64,000 bases of DNA from Cystobasidiopsis lactophilus (GCA_001599975.1 BCIO01000002.1:1809883-1873882), one strand, 5' to 3'; numbered from the stretch's first letter, positions 44,232 through 57,541 are shown. Notes: generated by a model from the letters alone, not told the origin. Translations and numbers: made by a program.

Positions 44232-47081
44232 ATGCCCGCCGAAAGGACGAAGCACGACGATGCGTTGCCTCGCAACAGCGCTTGGTGAGCCAGCTAGCTC
44301 CTGATATGCCCAAGCAAAGCAGACGGCTGACGTGGCCGCCCCGGCGACTTTGTAGCTTGCAATGCAGGAATCGGAAAGGTGCGTTGTTTTCTAAAGCGGG
44401 CAATCTTTGTCAAAGGTTGGGCTCAAACGTGGACCGGACACACAGTGAAGTGCGATGCGATGAAGCCAGTGTGCGGACGATGCCTTAAGGGAGCTCAGGC
44501 CAAGGGCCTGGCGACGACCGAGATCCCCTGCGACTACGATCTGGTTGCGCCAGATCGAGCCAAGGCCAGCCGCAAATCCAGCACCAAGCGGGTGGGCGAC
44601 CTGGAGGACAAGATTGCGAGCTTGGAGCGCCGGCTGGCCGAGGGCTCCAACTCGCCGCCGGTCGAGATGTACGGGGCGAGCACCAGCGGCGGCGACCCGT
44701 TCTCGGCCATCGAGAATCAGCTGCCCGCGCTCTCAGCGCTCACCATCGAACCCACCATGATCCCAGACATCAGCTCGGCCGCATTTGACTCCTCCCTGTT
44801 CGCTGCCTCTGCCGGCGTGGCCATGGGTGGCGGCCCCACCGACTTTCTCATGGACAACAGCTTTGTCCTGGACATGCTGTACCCCGGCTACGACAAAGAC
44901 CTGCCATCGCCAGACGTAGTCAACCACCTGATTCATTTTTGTAAGCCCTGGCCGCCGCCGCCCTAGTCACGCGAAGCTGCACGTTGACCTTTACTCGCAG
45001 ACTTTCAGCGGCCGCACGCTGGCAGCTACCTCATCAACAAGGCGCGCTTCATGCGACGCATTAGTCTGCCACCGCTGCACTCGGATTATCCACACCTCTC
45101 CTTGGTGCACGCCATTTGCTGCCTGGCGTACACCATCGGGGCGCCCTGTCTGACCGACTATTGGCGCGCGGAGCCAGAGGCCGAAAACCCTGCCCGCTAC
45201 CACGCGCTGAAGGCCAAGATCCACATCGACCGCGGCATCGAAAAGGGCCACAAGCTCATGGACTTGGTTCAAGCCATCACCTGCCTGAACTTTTCCTCCT
45301 ATGTTTCAGGCCGCTTCATCGAGGTGTGGACCTACTGTGGCACTGCCCTGCGTTTGTGTCCCCCTCTTGGCTTGAACAACATCGAAAACGGCTACACCGA
45401 TGAACGAGGCGACATCATGTACGATGGCTACGTGACGATCACTGGTAAACCTGCGACTTTACTCCTGGAGAAAGCGGCTGACGGGAATTGTGCGCAGATA
45501 AAGCCTCGGGCGTGACGAAGCATCTCAAACCAAAAACGTTGAAGCCCAGCATGCTGCCGCCGCCGCAAGACGAGGCCGAACGCTACGAGAGAGCCTGCGT
45601 GGTACGTTTACCGAACTGTCTGCTCGGGTCTGGCGGGTCCTGATGTTTGGCCAATCCAGTTCTGGTGCGTTTATGCCAGCGACCGCTTCGCGACGGTCTC
45701 GACCGGCTGGGCCCACGGCATGGACGACGAGGACATCTCGACACTCTTGCCCAACAACAGTGTCCAATCTGGCCCCTTGCAGCCACCGTACGACTGGGCC
45801 GAGGCGTTGTCGCCTTGGGCCGATGCCTTCTTCATCACCCATCCGACCAACGTCGTCGGCCCTTTTCAGCTCTACATCAAGGCCATCATCCTCATGGGCC
45901 GCGCCACCGCCTTTATCCAGCGCTCGCCTTACCCTGTTGGCCGGTCATCCAAGCATTTCCACCGGTTAAAGCAACGGATCGACATGACGAGCGTGCAGCC
46001 TTCCGCCTTGCGGGACAGCTCCGAATTCCGCCAGCTGGACGCCGATTGCATCGCTTTCCGTCTATCCTTCCACCGCGATTTCAAAGCCCTCATGAGCAAG
46101 TCTGAACTCTCAAACACGGCCGCCGAGCATCACTTGCTATTGGCGCACAACATCGGCCACGTAAGTTCTGGCGCTTTCTTGTCATTCCTCAAGATCGTGA
46201 CGAAGACACTCGTTCAGGTCGCGACCATTCTGCTGCATGAGCCCTTCTGCACTTCCAACCCTGATGACGAGAGCATGTCCAGGAGCTTGGTCAGCGCGCG
46301 CCAAATCCTAGGTAAGTGCGGCTCCCCGTCCTTTCAATTCTGCCCTGACGGCTCGGCACAGCTTCCATCTATCACTTGCTGGGCTCGACGTACGACATCG
46401 CCTTGTTCAACCCTTTTGCAAACTTTGTGCGTGTTCACCTAGACTCAGGCGTTGCGATTCATGCAGCTAATTGGGCATGCGCCAAAGACCTGGATGATTG
46501 CGGCGCGAACGCTGATCCGCCAATACGCCGTCAAACTGGAAGAACAGGACGTCGAAGCCCAAAATGCTCTCTTGCAAGAAGTTCAAGTCATTTTGGGTGC
46601 CCTTGCTGGCATGAGGATGCCTCTGAGCGAGCATACCGCCCATGCACTCAGGACGTACCTGGTTCGTGTCCCATTCTTCCCACGATTCCGCCTATTGCTC
46701 AACCCAGAATGTTAGCAAAACCCTGCTATGATACTTCCGCCCAAAGAGCTCGTTGATTGTGAGTCTGGATTCGCTCTTTGCGGCACGACCCTACTTAATC
46801 TAGACACAGTCGCTGGCATCAACTACCCATGCAGCGAACACCCTCCGACGACAACTTCAACAACCTCGCTCCCGCGCGCCGGCACCTCGAGCTCCTCGCC
46901 TCCCATCACAGGTCTGACACCAGACCATTCTCCATTCTCATCCAGCGACTCCAACGGCGACTCCGCAAACCAACAACCCACGGACAAGGCCTTTGGAGCC
47001 TCCAGCAATACCGACTCGCTCTTTCCCGATTTTCTTGGAATGACTACGGGCATCGTGGATATGGACTGGCTGAACGCTTGA
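44232..47081 (+). CDS. Zn2Cys6 fungal transcription factor
   Basis: Binuclear zinc-cluster regulator with a fungal middle-homology domain. The cluster is assembled from three exons: MPAERTKHDDALPRNSAC, LQCRNRKVK and KCDAMKPVCGRCLKG. The six cysteines are residues 18, 21, 28, 35, 38 and 54. The last spacing is long (x15: KGAQAKGLATTEIP) compared with the usual x6-8. A linker and coiled-coil (VGDLEDKIASLERRL) follow. The middle domain reads HPHAGSYLINKARFMRR-like AGSYLINKARFMRRISLPPL, LVHAICCLAYTIGAP, DLVQAITCLNFSSYVSGR and GTALRLCPPLGLNNIE, with the family's WxWCGxAVRLxxxLGLN pattern. The C-terminus is Ser/Pro-rich, ending GIVDMDWLNA. Target genes cannot be told from sequence. Divergent from RPL33. 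Confidence 0.85.
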
Positions 47082-47346
47082 TGGCGTCGGAGTTGGTTTC
47101 ATGCCTGGCGGCTGTACGGAGTAAAGCGGACTGTGGAGGGTAGGTCGGGGGCGATATGGAGTTAGTCTATTGGCCGGCCGGCATTGGGCGGTTTCCTTCC
47201 AACGTTCCTGTTGTAAACATTGTACTATCGTCAGTGCCAACTAGACCACTTGTGCTTGCTTAATAGCCCTTGCTCGTTTGGAATTCTTTGGTTCTGCGCC
47301 TCTTCGGCCATCTGCAGGCAGTTCCGTCCCCCACTCCACACTGGCC

Positions 47347-48234
47347 ATGATTGTTAGCTTCAAACTGTGTGGGAATCTCGAGACATGCGCTGATTGTGCC
47401 AACTTCAGCGCTTCATCTTGGTCCAGGCAGGTCGTGAAATCACAAAGGGGCTCAAGCGAGTTGCTGACCAGCCGCACTGGGGCCTCAGAACCGACAGGGG
47501 AAGACGCGGCTGTCCAAGTGGTGTACGTTGCTGCCTTGTCAGATGGGGCCGAGCATATGCAGAAGCCAAGGTGGCAGATGTGCCGTACGACGACGAGGAG
47601 AAGATGCGGATACGAAGTGAAGTGCACCGGCTGGTCGCCGCTCGCGATACCAAGTACCAAAGCAATTTTGTAGAGGTAAGATTGCTCGTGGCTGGGTGCC
47701 ATTGGATGCTGGCTTGGGAGCTGACCAGCCGAGGGGCCCAACCCACGCAGTTTCGCAACTACAAAATCATCTATCGGCGCTACGCTGGCCTCTTCTTTGG
47801 AGTCTGCGTTGATGCGAACGACAACGAGCTGGCGTATTTGGAGGCCATTCACCTATTTGTCGAAGTGCTCGGTGGGTCATATTGCCCGCGCATGGTCCTT
47901 GTTGACTGGTTTCCAACCAGACGCGTTCTTTGGCAACGTAGGTTGATTTGAGGTGGCAATTAGCTCATCCAAGTGAAAGTCTTGTTGCAGGTCTGTGAGC
48001 TGGACTTGGTCTTCAACTTTTACAAGGCATTTGCAATCCTCTGCTACCGCCGGGGTCTTCCGCTGACATTCTCCCAAGGTCTATGCGATACTGGACGAGG
48101 TTTTCTTGGCCGGTGAGATCGAAGAGACCTCAAAGACGGTCATCTTGGAACGGTATGCTCCTGCCTGTCAGAGAGCCGGCAGCCCAAAGCTGATTTCAAC
48201 TCTCAGGCTGGAGCTTATTGAATCGCTCGCTTGA
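47347..48234 (+). CDS. APS2: AP-2 clathrin adaptor sigma subunit
   Basis: Small sigma chain of the plasma-membrane adaptor complex. A 6-nt first exon encodes MI (47347-47352). The second gives RFILVQ (47409-47426) and is followed by a GC-AG intron (47427-47488). Then come [122 protein letters not shown] and LELIESLA, with stop at 48232-48234. Closer to animal sigma-2 (MIRFILIQNRAGKTRLAKWY) than to yeast Aps2. Convergent with MMS2. Confidence 0.94.
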
Positions 48235-48380
48235 GACTCTCATTGCCGGACGTCTTGTACTTGTTGGTCTTGAAATTGTAATCATTCCCGCTCTCACAAA
48301 GAGGTCCTTCCCTCAGCGCTGTCCTGCCCTTGCACCGCTCGAATTGACCCTGGGCCGGCGAAGCGCGTTCCTGCTCAGAA

Positions 48381-49050
48381 CTAGAACGTTGCTCCCTCTG
48401 GCGGTTGGGGCAGCTTCTTGTTGGCCGGTTCGGCCATCATGGTGCGCAGATTGTGGAGGATGGCCTCCATGTCGTATCTCGAGCTCCACGCATCTAGGAT
48501 GCGGAAGCGGTTGGGCAGGATCTGCAGAGCGGCACGTAAGCGGAGAGCGCTTTGACACACCATCAGTAACAGGCAGGCGTCGTACCTTGCCATTGGACTG
48601 GTCTACACAGGGCAAGTTGATTCTGGTCAAGAAGCGGACCTCTGGCCGGCTGTCAGGGTAAGAGGGGCCACAGGCGATCTCGAGGGCGTAGATGCGGTTC
48701 TCATGCACACTCTGACATAAGGATGCAAGCCTTGAGATGGGCATAGCGTCGTCCTTGAAGGGCAAACGCACCGAAGGAGGTCCGATGATTGTGCACGACC
48801 AGTCCGTGAAGGCTGCCAGGGCATCAATCAGACCCTCTGGTCCTTGCAATTCCCACTGAAGAGAGTGAAAGAAACGCACTGTTGTCGTCCGAGTTCTTGA
48901 GGCCGTATGAAATGCTGTTGCTCTCTCCCAGGCCTTTCTCGCCCTTCTCTAGCTCCTCCAAGAGGCGGAAATCTGGCAGCGTGGTGTCAGTGGGCTGCAA
49001 ACACGCTATGAACAGCGATTGGACATACTGCGCGGCACCTTGGCCGACAT
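48381..49050 (-). CDS. MMS2: ubiquitin-conjugating enzyme variant Mms2/UEV1
   Basis: Catalytically inactive E2 variant that pairs with Ubc13 to build K63-linked ubiquitin chains for error-free DNA damage tolerance. Starts MSAKVPR (ATG 49048-49050), an intron, then NFRLLEELEKGEKG, SYGLKNSDDN, an intron ending CTGGCAG, TFTDWSCTIIGPPS, HENRIYALEIACGPSYPDSR, FLTRINLPCVDQSNGK and ILPNRFRILDAW. The C-terminus reads LRTMMAEPANKKLPQPPEG. The E2 active-site cysteine is absent, as expected for a UEV. Confidence 0.93.
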
Positions 49051-49158
49051 TGCTCTCTCGCACCTCGGTGGTATGCATCCGAGCAGCGAGCAATTCGGCG
49101 GAGCGGACCGCTCATCGTCATCCTTCCTAGTAACGATCCTAACGTCCTAATGCATGCT

Positions 49159-51250
49159 TCAAACGAGCACAAAACGAGGCAGGCTTTCTATCGGGACCCC
49201 CATGGCCCACGCTCGAGCTTGAGTGTCGTCCTCGCCCTTGTCTGCGGCCTGGGCTGGAGCCGCGCTGTCTGGAGGCAACAGATCGAATGTCGGGAGTTCT
49301 GAAAGAGGGCAGGCCAGCGCCTCCGTTCGTGGCGATTTGAGAGTTGGCACGGTGATGCTGGGAAAGGCGGAAACGGCGGCGGGCTTGGTGAGAGGAGCAG
49401 CTGGCTTGGCAGACGCTTTGACCTTGGGCGCAGGCGGCGCTTCGTCGTCTGAGGACGAGAGTACCATGACCGGTTGTTTCTGGGAGCTGGCCGGGGGCTT
49501 GGACTTCGTAGGAGCGGCGGTCCTTTGAAGACCCTTCTTGGATGGCCCGGTGGACAGCCCGGCAAGAGGTTGAGCTGGACCGTCCTTTGTGAAGATGTCT
49601 GGTGGAAATTCTTCCGGGGGGTTTTCCGCCTGCTCCATGGCAGCGCGGTATTCCTGTGCGAACAAGCTCAACACCGAACAAAGCCACAGACGGTGAAAAG
49701 TGCTCACGGCGGGCATGCTCATCTCCAAGCGCTCTTTGATGCTAATGGGCTTGCGCACGGTAGCCTTCATGATGCTCTCTTTCGTGACGGGCTGTTTGGC
49801 TTTAGCTTTGGGGGTGGCAGTCTGGAACGGCACCCGCGAAGTCAGCGCAGCTTTGGCTCGTATCTGGCTTGTTCGCACCGAGGACCTGGAGCGTGTATTG
49901 TGCAGTTTGCCCATAGGGGATCCAGCGCGGTCGTATGGATTCAAGAAGTCCGGGTTGGGCGGTTTCTGTAACGAGGCATTCAGCTGGGGGGCGGTGGCAA
50001 ACGAACCGCTTTGAAAGCTTACTGGCTTTTCCTCTTCGGCGTCCTTGATGATCTCCAGCATGATGTCAGCTGCTCGCGTGGTCCTTCTGGGCGAGTTTGT
50101 GGACGAGGCGCTAGCATCGGCGGCAGCCGAGCGCATGGGTCGCGCTTTGGGGCCGGCGAGTCCACCAGACATGGCAAAGGCTCCAGTGGGGGTGGCCACG
50201 GTATTGGTCGATGATTCAGGAGTCCCGCGGGAGGACGACGGCGTGGAAGGCGCCAAGAAGGGGCCGAGGTCTTGGACAGGAGACTGAGGATCTGTTGTTT
50301 TCCTCCGCTTCGCCGTATTTTCCAGCGCAGCCTCACTCTTAACAGACCTGAGGCTGGAGGCTCCCGGAGCAAGATAGGAGCGGCGGCGCAGGATGGCCTG
50401 AGAGCTGTACCCCGGACCGAGGTAGAGGTGCCGAGGCTTGCGAGCGGATTTAGCAGTGGAGGCAGGGGTGGCGGAAGTGGAGGCGACTGGGCGAGTTTTG
50501 AGGTGTAAGGATGGCATGGAGATCGAGCTTGCAAGGCGCGGGCCGCCAAAGAAGGTGTTCGGCGAAGCCGGCGGTGGCAGGCGAGGAGAGGCCATCTGGC
50601 TCATCGACACTAAAATCATGTCCTGGACGATGACGCTAGAGGAGAGGACGAACCTGCTGCGGAGCCTGCAAGTGGACCGGCTGCTGAGCTGAGCGGTGCC
50701 AACGGTGCGAAATTAGAGGGAGCTGCCGGGAAACAGGAGAGCGCCCGCACCTTGACTGACCAGACGAACCACATCGGCAGCCTCCTGCTCGGTTACAGCC
50801 TCATTCAGCTGCCGCTTGCGCCGGAAGAATTCCTCCAACGATTGAACTGGAGTTGCTCCCGTCCCTGCCGTCGATGGATTGTGGCTGGCTGATCGGGGTA
50901 GAGGTCTACTTGGAGTTTGCACAGGCGTAGGTTCCGCTGGAGGATCATTCCAGAAAGACGGGGAGTCGCGCCGAGGAGGTATGGCGCCGGCCGACTGGCG
51001 CTCCTCGTCGACTGAAGGCTCCGGCGAGCTGTCGGGGGCGTCGGTGTGCTCTTCTGCCTCCTCGTCTGCTGGCCTGGACGGTGTTGATGTGCCCCAGCCA
51101 ATCCAGGACGACAGCATGCGTCGCAGCCCTCCCTGTGTGCCGCGAGAGGTGAGTGCCGTTAACGGTCGAGCTAAGGAGCCTCACTGGCGCGGCTGCAGGC
51201 CGGCGGTATGGGCTAGAGTCTGCCCTAGTCCTCTGACGTCGATCCGCCAT
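49159..51250 (-). CDS. putative Nup1/Nup153-like basket nucleoporin
   Basis: A Ser/Pro/Lys-rich protein, probably of the nuclear-pore basket. The N-terminus (MADRRQRTRADSSPYRRPAA, then after an intron GGLRRMLSSWIGWG) is basic followed by an amphipathic helix, as in Nup1/Nup60/Nup153-type proteins. SLEEFFRRKRQLNEAVTEQE follows. The second large exon has ASPNTFFGGPRLASSISMPS, RHLYLGPGYSSQAILRRRS and a helix AADIMLEIIKDAEEE resembling the AxRILDxLE motif of these proteins, then low-complexity sequence ending LPRFVLV at 49159. The junction between the two blocks (50620-50712) is not resolved, so these could be two genes. FG repeats are not seen. Assignment tentative. Confidence 0.45.
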
Positions 51251-52638
51251 GGTCGTAGGGACTCGGCAAGGCAAGAAAAACGGGACGTTTCTTGGTTGCT
51301 CCAGGTCGACGAGCAAGAGGTGAGCCCGTTTTCCGGTCGCCGTTTCTTTCTTGCCTTCCTTGTGGTTGGCATCTTCAGGATGAACTTCTTTACAAACTTA
51401 GATGACGAGTCAGAGCCCTTTATTGAGCGAAGACGAGGACTAAAGCATGTCTGAATCCATCTTCTCATTTTGCTCAAAATTTTCACCACGTCGAACGCAT
51501 CGCTGACCTTCATGCCTCTTGATTTATAGACTTGCTTGGACACGCGAGCGACAGTGTGCTCGCACACGTCCGGCTGGCTCGCCTGAGCATGCCCAGAGTG
51601 AGTTGCTCTTTCGAACTTTTCTGTCTGTGCGACATCGTGCCCTTTCTCCACCCCGCAATCTTGCTAGCGCCGCTTTCGCCACCTCTCGCCAATGTGATGA
51701 AACTCTCAATACAAAGGAATTACCGTCCGAGCCTCGCTGTGCGGAAAAACTTTGGCTGTTGTTCTCTAACTTTCTGACCTCTGCCCTTTCTCGTTTCGGT
51801 TCTCTGCCTGTTCGAAGCAGACGCTGATGCCATTGCTGTGTGTCTTAGACAGATATCCTTTGCCGTGTACTGGCCCGAAAACAGGCTTGCTCTTCGTGAG
51901 TCGCACACTCCTCCTTACCTCCTTCCTCGTCGCTCCTATCTCTTTTCAATGATGAGCCTTTCTTTATCACGACGGTCTTCGTACAATCCCATGGCGAAAC
52001 TGCCCGCCACTAAACCCATTTTTCGGGCATTACTCTGATCCTGCTTTCAGCATCTTTGGCTTTTTTCGCTTGTTTGTTTGGCAGACATGCTGACTGAGCG
52101 AACGCTTCTTTGATGTAGATCGGTTTCTGTGTCTTTCACCCTACTGCCAAGCTTGGAGATGTGAGATTGTCCTCGACGAATCATTCTCCTCCGCAGTGGC
52201 GAGCTTTTCTCACAACATCAACGAACTATGCGTGCGCTTTGAATGTGAGCAACCTTTCTCACTGTTTGCGAACACCGGCTCGACATTTTTGCACGATGAA
52301 AACACCATGTATCAATCAAACTAGAGTCGCGGACGCTTGCATTTGTGCAGCTTTGACGAGAAACATAAATCTTCTCTCTGACCTCACCTCTGTCCCTTGC
52401 CTGCTTGTTCCACAGCACATTGACTGACTGCTTGTTCAAAGTTCACAGCGGCTCATGGCTCGCCATAGCATCGGACAGCGTATGAAGAGCGTATGAATGC
52501 AAACTGGAAAAGTTATGTAAGGAAGAAACAGCTCCAAGCCCGAGTAGTGTTACATGACAAGATCAGAGACGCGTGCGTGAGGGGGTTGATGCGGATGGGG
52601 ATGCTCGTTTGCCCAATGTTTGAAAAAAGAAACTGAAA
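51251..52638. other. 1.4-kb region without a recognised gene
   Basis: By far the largest gap in a window where most gaps are under 350 bp. It is AT- and pyrimidine-richer than the genes. Both strands carry only short frames (under 105 codons) with no domain, several of them in overlapping frames near 51519-52038. GTGAGC/GTGAGT words occur but I could not link exons. It may be a long 3' flank of the MAP kinase gene, a large promoter for the nucleoporin-like gene, or house a non-coding RNA. Confidence 0.4.
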
Positions 52639-54514
<1,876 letters not shown>

Positions 54515-55013
54515 CTTAACTGCCCTCCAAGAAGACCACGGCCTCAGCTCCCGAGCTTGGAATGGGCAAGAACGCTAATGAGATGCGGACGCACGGCCTG
54601 ACATGGTTGGACGCAATTGGGCGGCTGAGTCTCTACAGGGCAAAGGGGCCAAGGGAGGACGAGTGGTCCTTACAGGAAACAGGGAGAGGAACACGCTTGA
54701 GGACGAGACTGAATGCCCGGAAGGCAGAGCACAAGGGGGAGTGTCTCCGAGTTCTCTCGAATTACTTCGGTTCTGTTCGAGGTCGGTCCTTACACGGGCC
54801 AGGCGAATCGCTGAGTGAGAGAATAAGTGATATGGCCGGCGCTAAGGATGCCAGGAGTCGTGGGTATGGACTGAGCCTTGCGAAATTGACTTCGAGCATG
54901 AGCTGTTGCTTCCGTCCACGACTCCGCGTCGTTTGTCGTGCGTGTGGGCATAAAAGGAATGGCCAGCAACATGTACGCCTCTCCCGCGTCCCACACGCGC
55001 TCTGTGTCGAGCC
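54515..55013. other. divergent intergenic, MAP kinase / dynactin p27
   Basis: About 500 bp between the two starts. A plus-strand open frame (54562-55110) runs through it into the dynactin exon in the wrong frame and shows no domain. Probable shared promoter; no specific element identified. Confidence 0.4.
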
Positions 55014-55905
55014 ATGGGCCTGGTTCTTATGCGGGCACACAGTGTGGATGCCCTCAAGGTCGACCGTAAGGCGTTCGTTGCGAATGACTGTGACCTGCGA
55101 GGCGATGTGACTATTGGCGCTGGCAAGCCGTCTCTCCTCGCCAGACCTTTGGGAGCTATTGCTTAGTGATTTGTGCGACTGGACAGGTTGCATTCTGCAT
55201 CCGCGTTGCACCGTCATTGCCATGCAAGGCCCCATCATCCTGGGCGAGAACTGCATCGTGGAAGAGACCGCAATCATTCTCAATAGGTGTGCTCTCCACG
55301 TTAAGGGTAGGTTGGTGACGCTTAGACTTGGAGCAAAGGCGAAGTGAAGCAATGACCATTGGCGCCAACAACTTGTTCGAAGTCGGCTGTCGTGCGTCTC
55401 CTCTCGTCTTTCCATTGCCTTATCGTATATTGACCTTCGACGTGCGCCTGGATTCAAAGGCGTCGAATGCCCCTCCATCGGTTCCCACAATACCTTCGAG
55501 CCCAAATGCCGGGTTTCCGCCAACATCAACGTTGCGGACTGGTGCACAGTGGGAGCAAAGTGCATCCTGCTTCCTAGCGCAGGGCTTGAAGAAGACCAGG
55601 GCGCCGGTGGTATCGGACACGACAATCTGGAGATCTTGCCGTCGCGGACGGTCGTCTTTGGCGAGCACTCGCAGCGGCGGGTGTGGTCTGGCGAAGGCAA
55701 ACTGCAAGCACAAGCCCTGCATGCCAAACATTTGGAAACAGTCAAAGACGTAAGCCTCGTGCCGAATACATCCGATGCCCAAGTCAAATTACAAACGCTA
55801 ATAGTTCGCCATCGGTGCGTATCTGGCCATCAGATGCTCTCGCGGTACATCAAGCCGAAAATCTTCCCAGCTGCCACTACACCTCCCAAAGACGGCACTC
55901 TGTAG
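55014..55905 (+). CDS. dynactin subunit 6 (p27), left-handed beta-helix
   Basis: Pointed-end subunit of the dynactin complex that activates dynein. Hexapeptide repeats are clear: AFVANDCDLRGDVTIGAG, then CILHPRCTVIAMQGPIILGE, NCIVEETAIILN, MTIGANNLFEVGC, RVECPSIGSHNTFEPKCRVS, ANINVADWCTVGAKCILLP, ILPSRTVVFGEHSQRRVW. The C-terminus, after a probable intron, reads SRYIKPKIFPAATTPPKDGT L, with stop at 55905. IGAG and CILHP are joined by a GC-AG intron (55123-55186). The start MGLVLMRAHSVDALKVD (ATG 55014) is the first in-frame ATG; homologues suggest a short N-terminus, so it is plausible. Confidence 0.87.
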
Positions 55906-56109
55906 ATTCCCACGACCCAGACTCTCTACCCGAGAATCAGGGGCGCCAATGGCTTCCCACGCCTCTGCCACAAGGCAACCCTCGGCAGCAATGACACTGC
56001 GCCCCTCTGTTGTCTCTGCAAGAGTGTTGCGCGCCGACTGGTTCTGATAGCGAAATGCCGCATAGAAGGTTGGACGGCTGCGCGGGACCGAATGCTAGCC
56101 ACAGGTTCG

Positions 56110-56689
56110 TCACTTGCGTCCCAAGTTAGAGCCTGTTGAAAGCGTCAGTGCTAACACCTTTGAAACATCTCATAGAATTCTGGGCGCGCACTTCGTTCCT
56201 ATGTCTCTCAGTCGCCTGTTCTTCGTCCGCCTCTTGAATCGCCACCACATTGGGCTCGAAGAAGATGCCGCTGGGAGAAGCCGAGTGCGGAGACGACACA
56301 GAGACCTCATGCGCAGCACTGAACGGTGCTTGCGCTTGTGCCGGGGTGAAGGAGGTTGTCAGTCTGATGGTCATGCTTGTTTCGCTGCGCCTGCGTGCTT
56401 CGCTTTCGACGTTGGATTTGAACCGCGGTGAGCGTCGAAAGGCACTACTCACCAAGAGGATCATTTTCAAAGTGAGTTGGTGGTCTCAGCGTGAGGAGCT
56501 TGGATGTCGCTGGCCAGACCAGTTCCTCGGCGCGGGATGTAGCGTTGGCAAAATGAAGAAGGCGGAGGATTCCCTTCTTGCCAAACCACGTTGCGCCATG
56601 TGAGTTTTAGCTTTTGTGTTATCATCACTCTGGGCCGACTAAGACCGGAATGCGAAGAAGCGCAGGAACGCACCGAGAAGGAGAGCCAT
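56110..56689 (-). CDS. unidentified short spliced gene
   Basis: I do not recognise a family. One exon on the minus strand (about 56470-56600) is open with KGILRLLHFANATSRAEELV and LTLRPPTHFENDPL, ending at a GTGAGT donor. A second (about 56150-56345) continues in phase with APFSAAHEVSVSSPHS and IFFEPNVVAIQEADEEQATE. The first exon is not settled: MALLL at 56689 would join the other frame (EGNPPPSSFCQRYIPRRGTG). The basic and hydrophobic N-terminal part could suit a mitochondrial protein, but that is a guess. End at 56110 assumes a final short intron. Confidence 0.35.
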
Positions 56690-56861
56690 CACGGACCCAG
56701 AGGACAAGCAGCTCTCACCTGGGTTTACTGTCAAAGCTGACTACCATGCTATCTAGTACATGCAATGTGTGGGAGACCATAAGAGCGTCGTCAACTGCGT
56801 GCTCTTAAAGGCGTCGAGGACTTGCTTTCCGCACCGACGATCAATTCATTGCAAACTTGAC

Positions 56862-57489
56862 ATGGAGACGGCTGAGGATCGGCGGGGGAAGTCCAACGAG
56901 CCCAAGGTGTCACTGGTTAGCGTCTTTCGTTGTGGAGGGAGCTGGCCAGCTCGGATCTAAGCGAGCGAATTCGCAGTTGCCTGGGTCCGACGCACAATTG
57001 AAGGCATGCACTTTTGCGATCCACCGCGAGGACCACACCATGGGCAATGCCCTGCGCTACAGTGCGTTGTGTCCCATTCTTCTTTTGCGCAAGCGATTTG
57101 GGGCTCAAGGACGGAGTCCAGTGGTGATGCAAAAGTTTGAGACTCTCCGTTTGATGTTCTTGCTCCTGCACAGCTGAAGCCCAACCGCATCCAGCCCTCA
57201 AGTCGAGTTTTGCGGCTACTCAGCTCCTCACCCGTCCGAGTGGAAGATCCATTTGCGGATACAGATGTACGAGGACAGCACCGATAGCGCCGTCGACGCT
57301 CTGGTGCAGGCGCTCAACGACCTCGAAGGGCTGTTCAAAAACATCAATTCCAAGTACCTAGAGGCGCTCGAGAGGGACGACTACGAGAAGATCGAGGCCA
57401 AGGCCAAGCTGGATTGGGAGGAAATCAAGGCAGAAGGAGCAGCCCGGCGAGCAGCGATTGCCTCTGCGGCCGCCACCAGCACCTCATGA
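56862..57489 (+). CDS. RPC19: RNA polymerase I/III subunit AC19
   Basis: Alpha-like subunit shared by RNA polymerases I and III (pairs with AC40). Exon 1 METAEDRRGKSNEPKVSL joins, by an intron with acceptor near 56974, LPGSDAQLKACTFAIHREDH TMGNALRY. After another intron VEFCGYSAPHPSEWKIHLRI QMYEDST, DALVQALNDLEGLFKNINSK and an Ala/Lys-rich helix ending AAATSTS follow. CTFxxxxEDHTxGNALRY and VEFCGYSxPHPSE are diagnostic. The precise splice site after NALRYS is unresolved. Convergent with BUD13 (52 bp between stops). Confidence 0.9.
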
Positions 57490-57541
57490 CCCAAGGCTTT
57501 GTAGATACCATGCATCCCTTGTGATACCCCACTTGTCTCCA

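Noticed and set aside
56400-56430. B-box-like GGTTCAAATCC on the minus strand, suggesting a tRNA
   Set aside because: The flanking bases do not pair as a T stem, no A box or acceptor stem could be placed, and the site falls inside an apparent intron of the short orphan gene.
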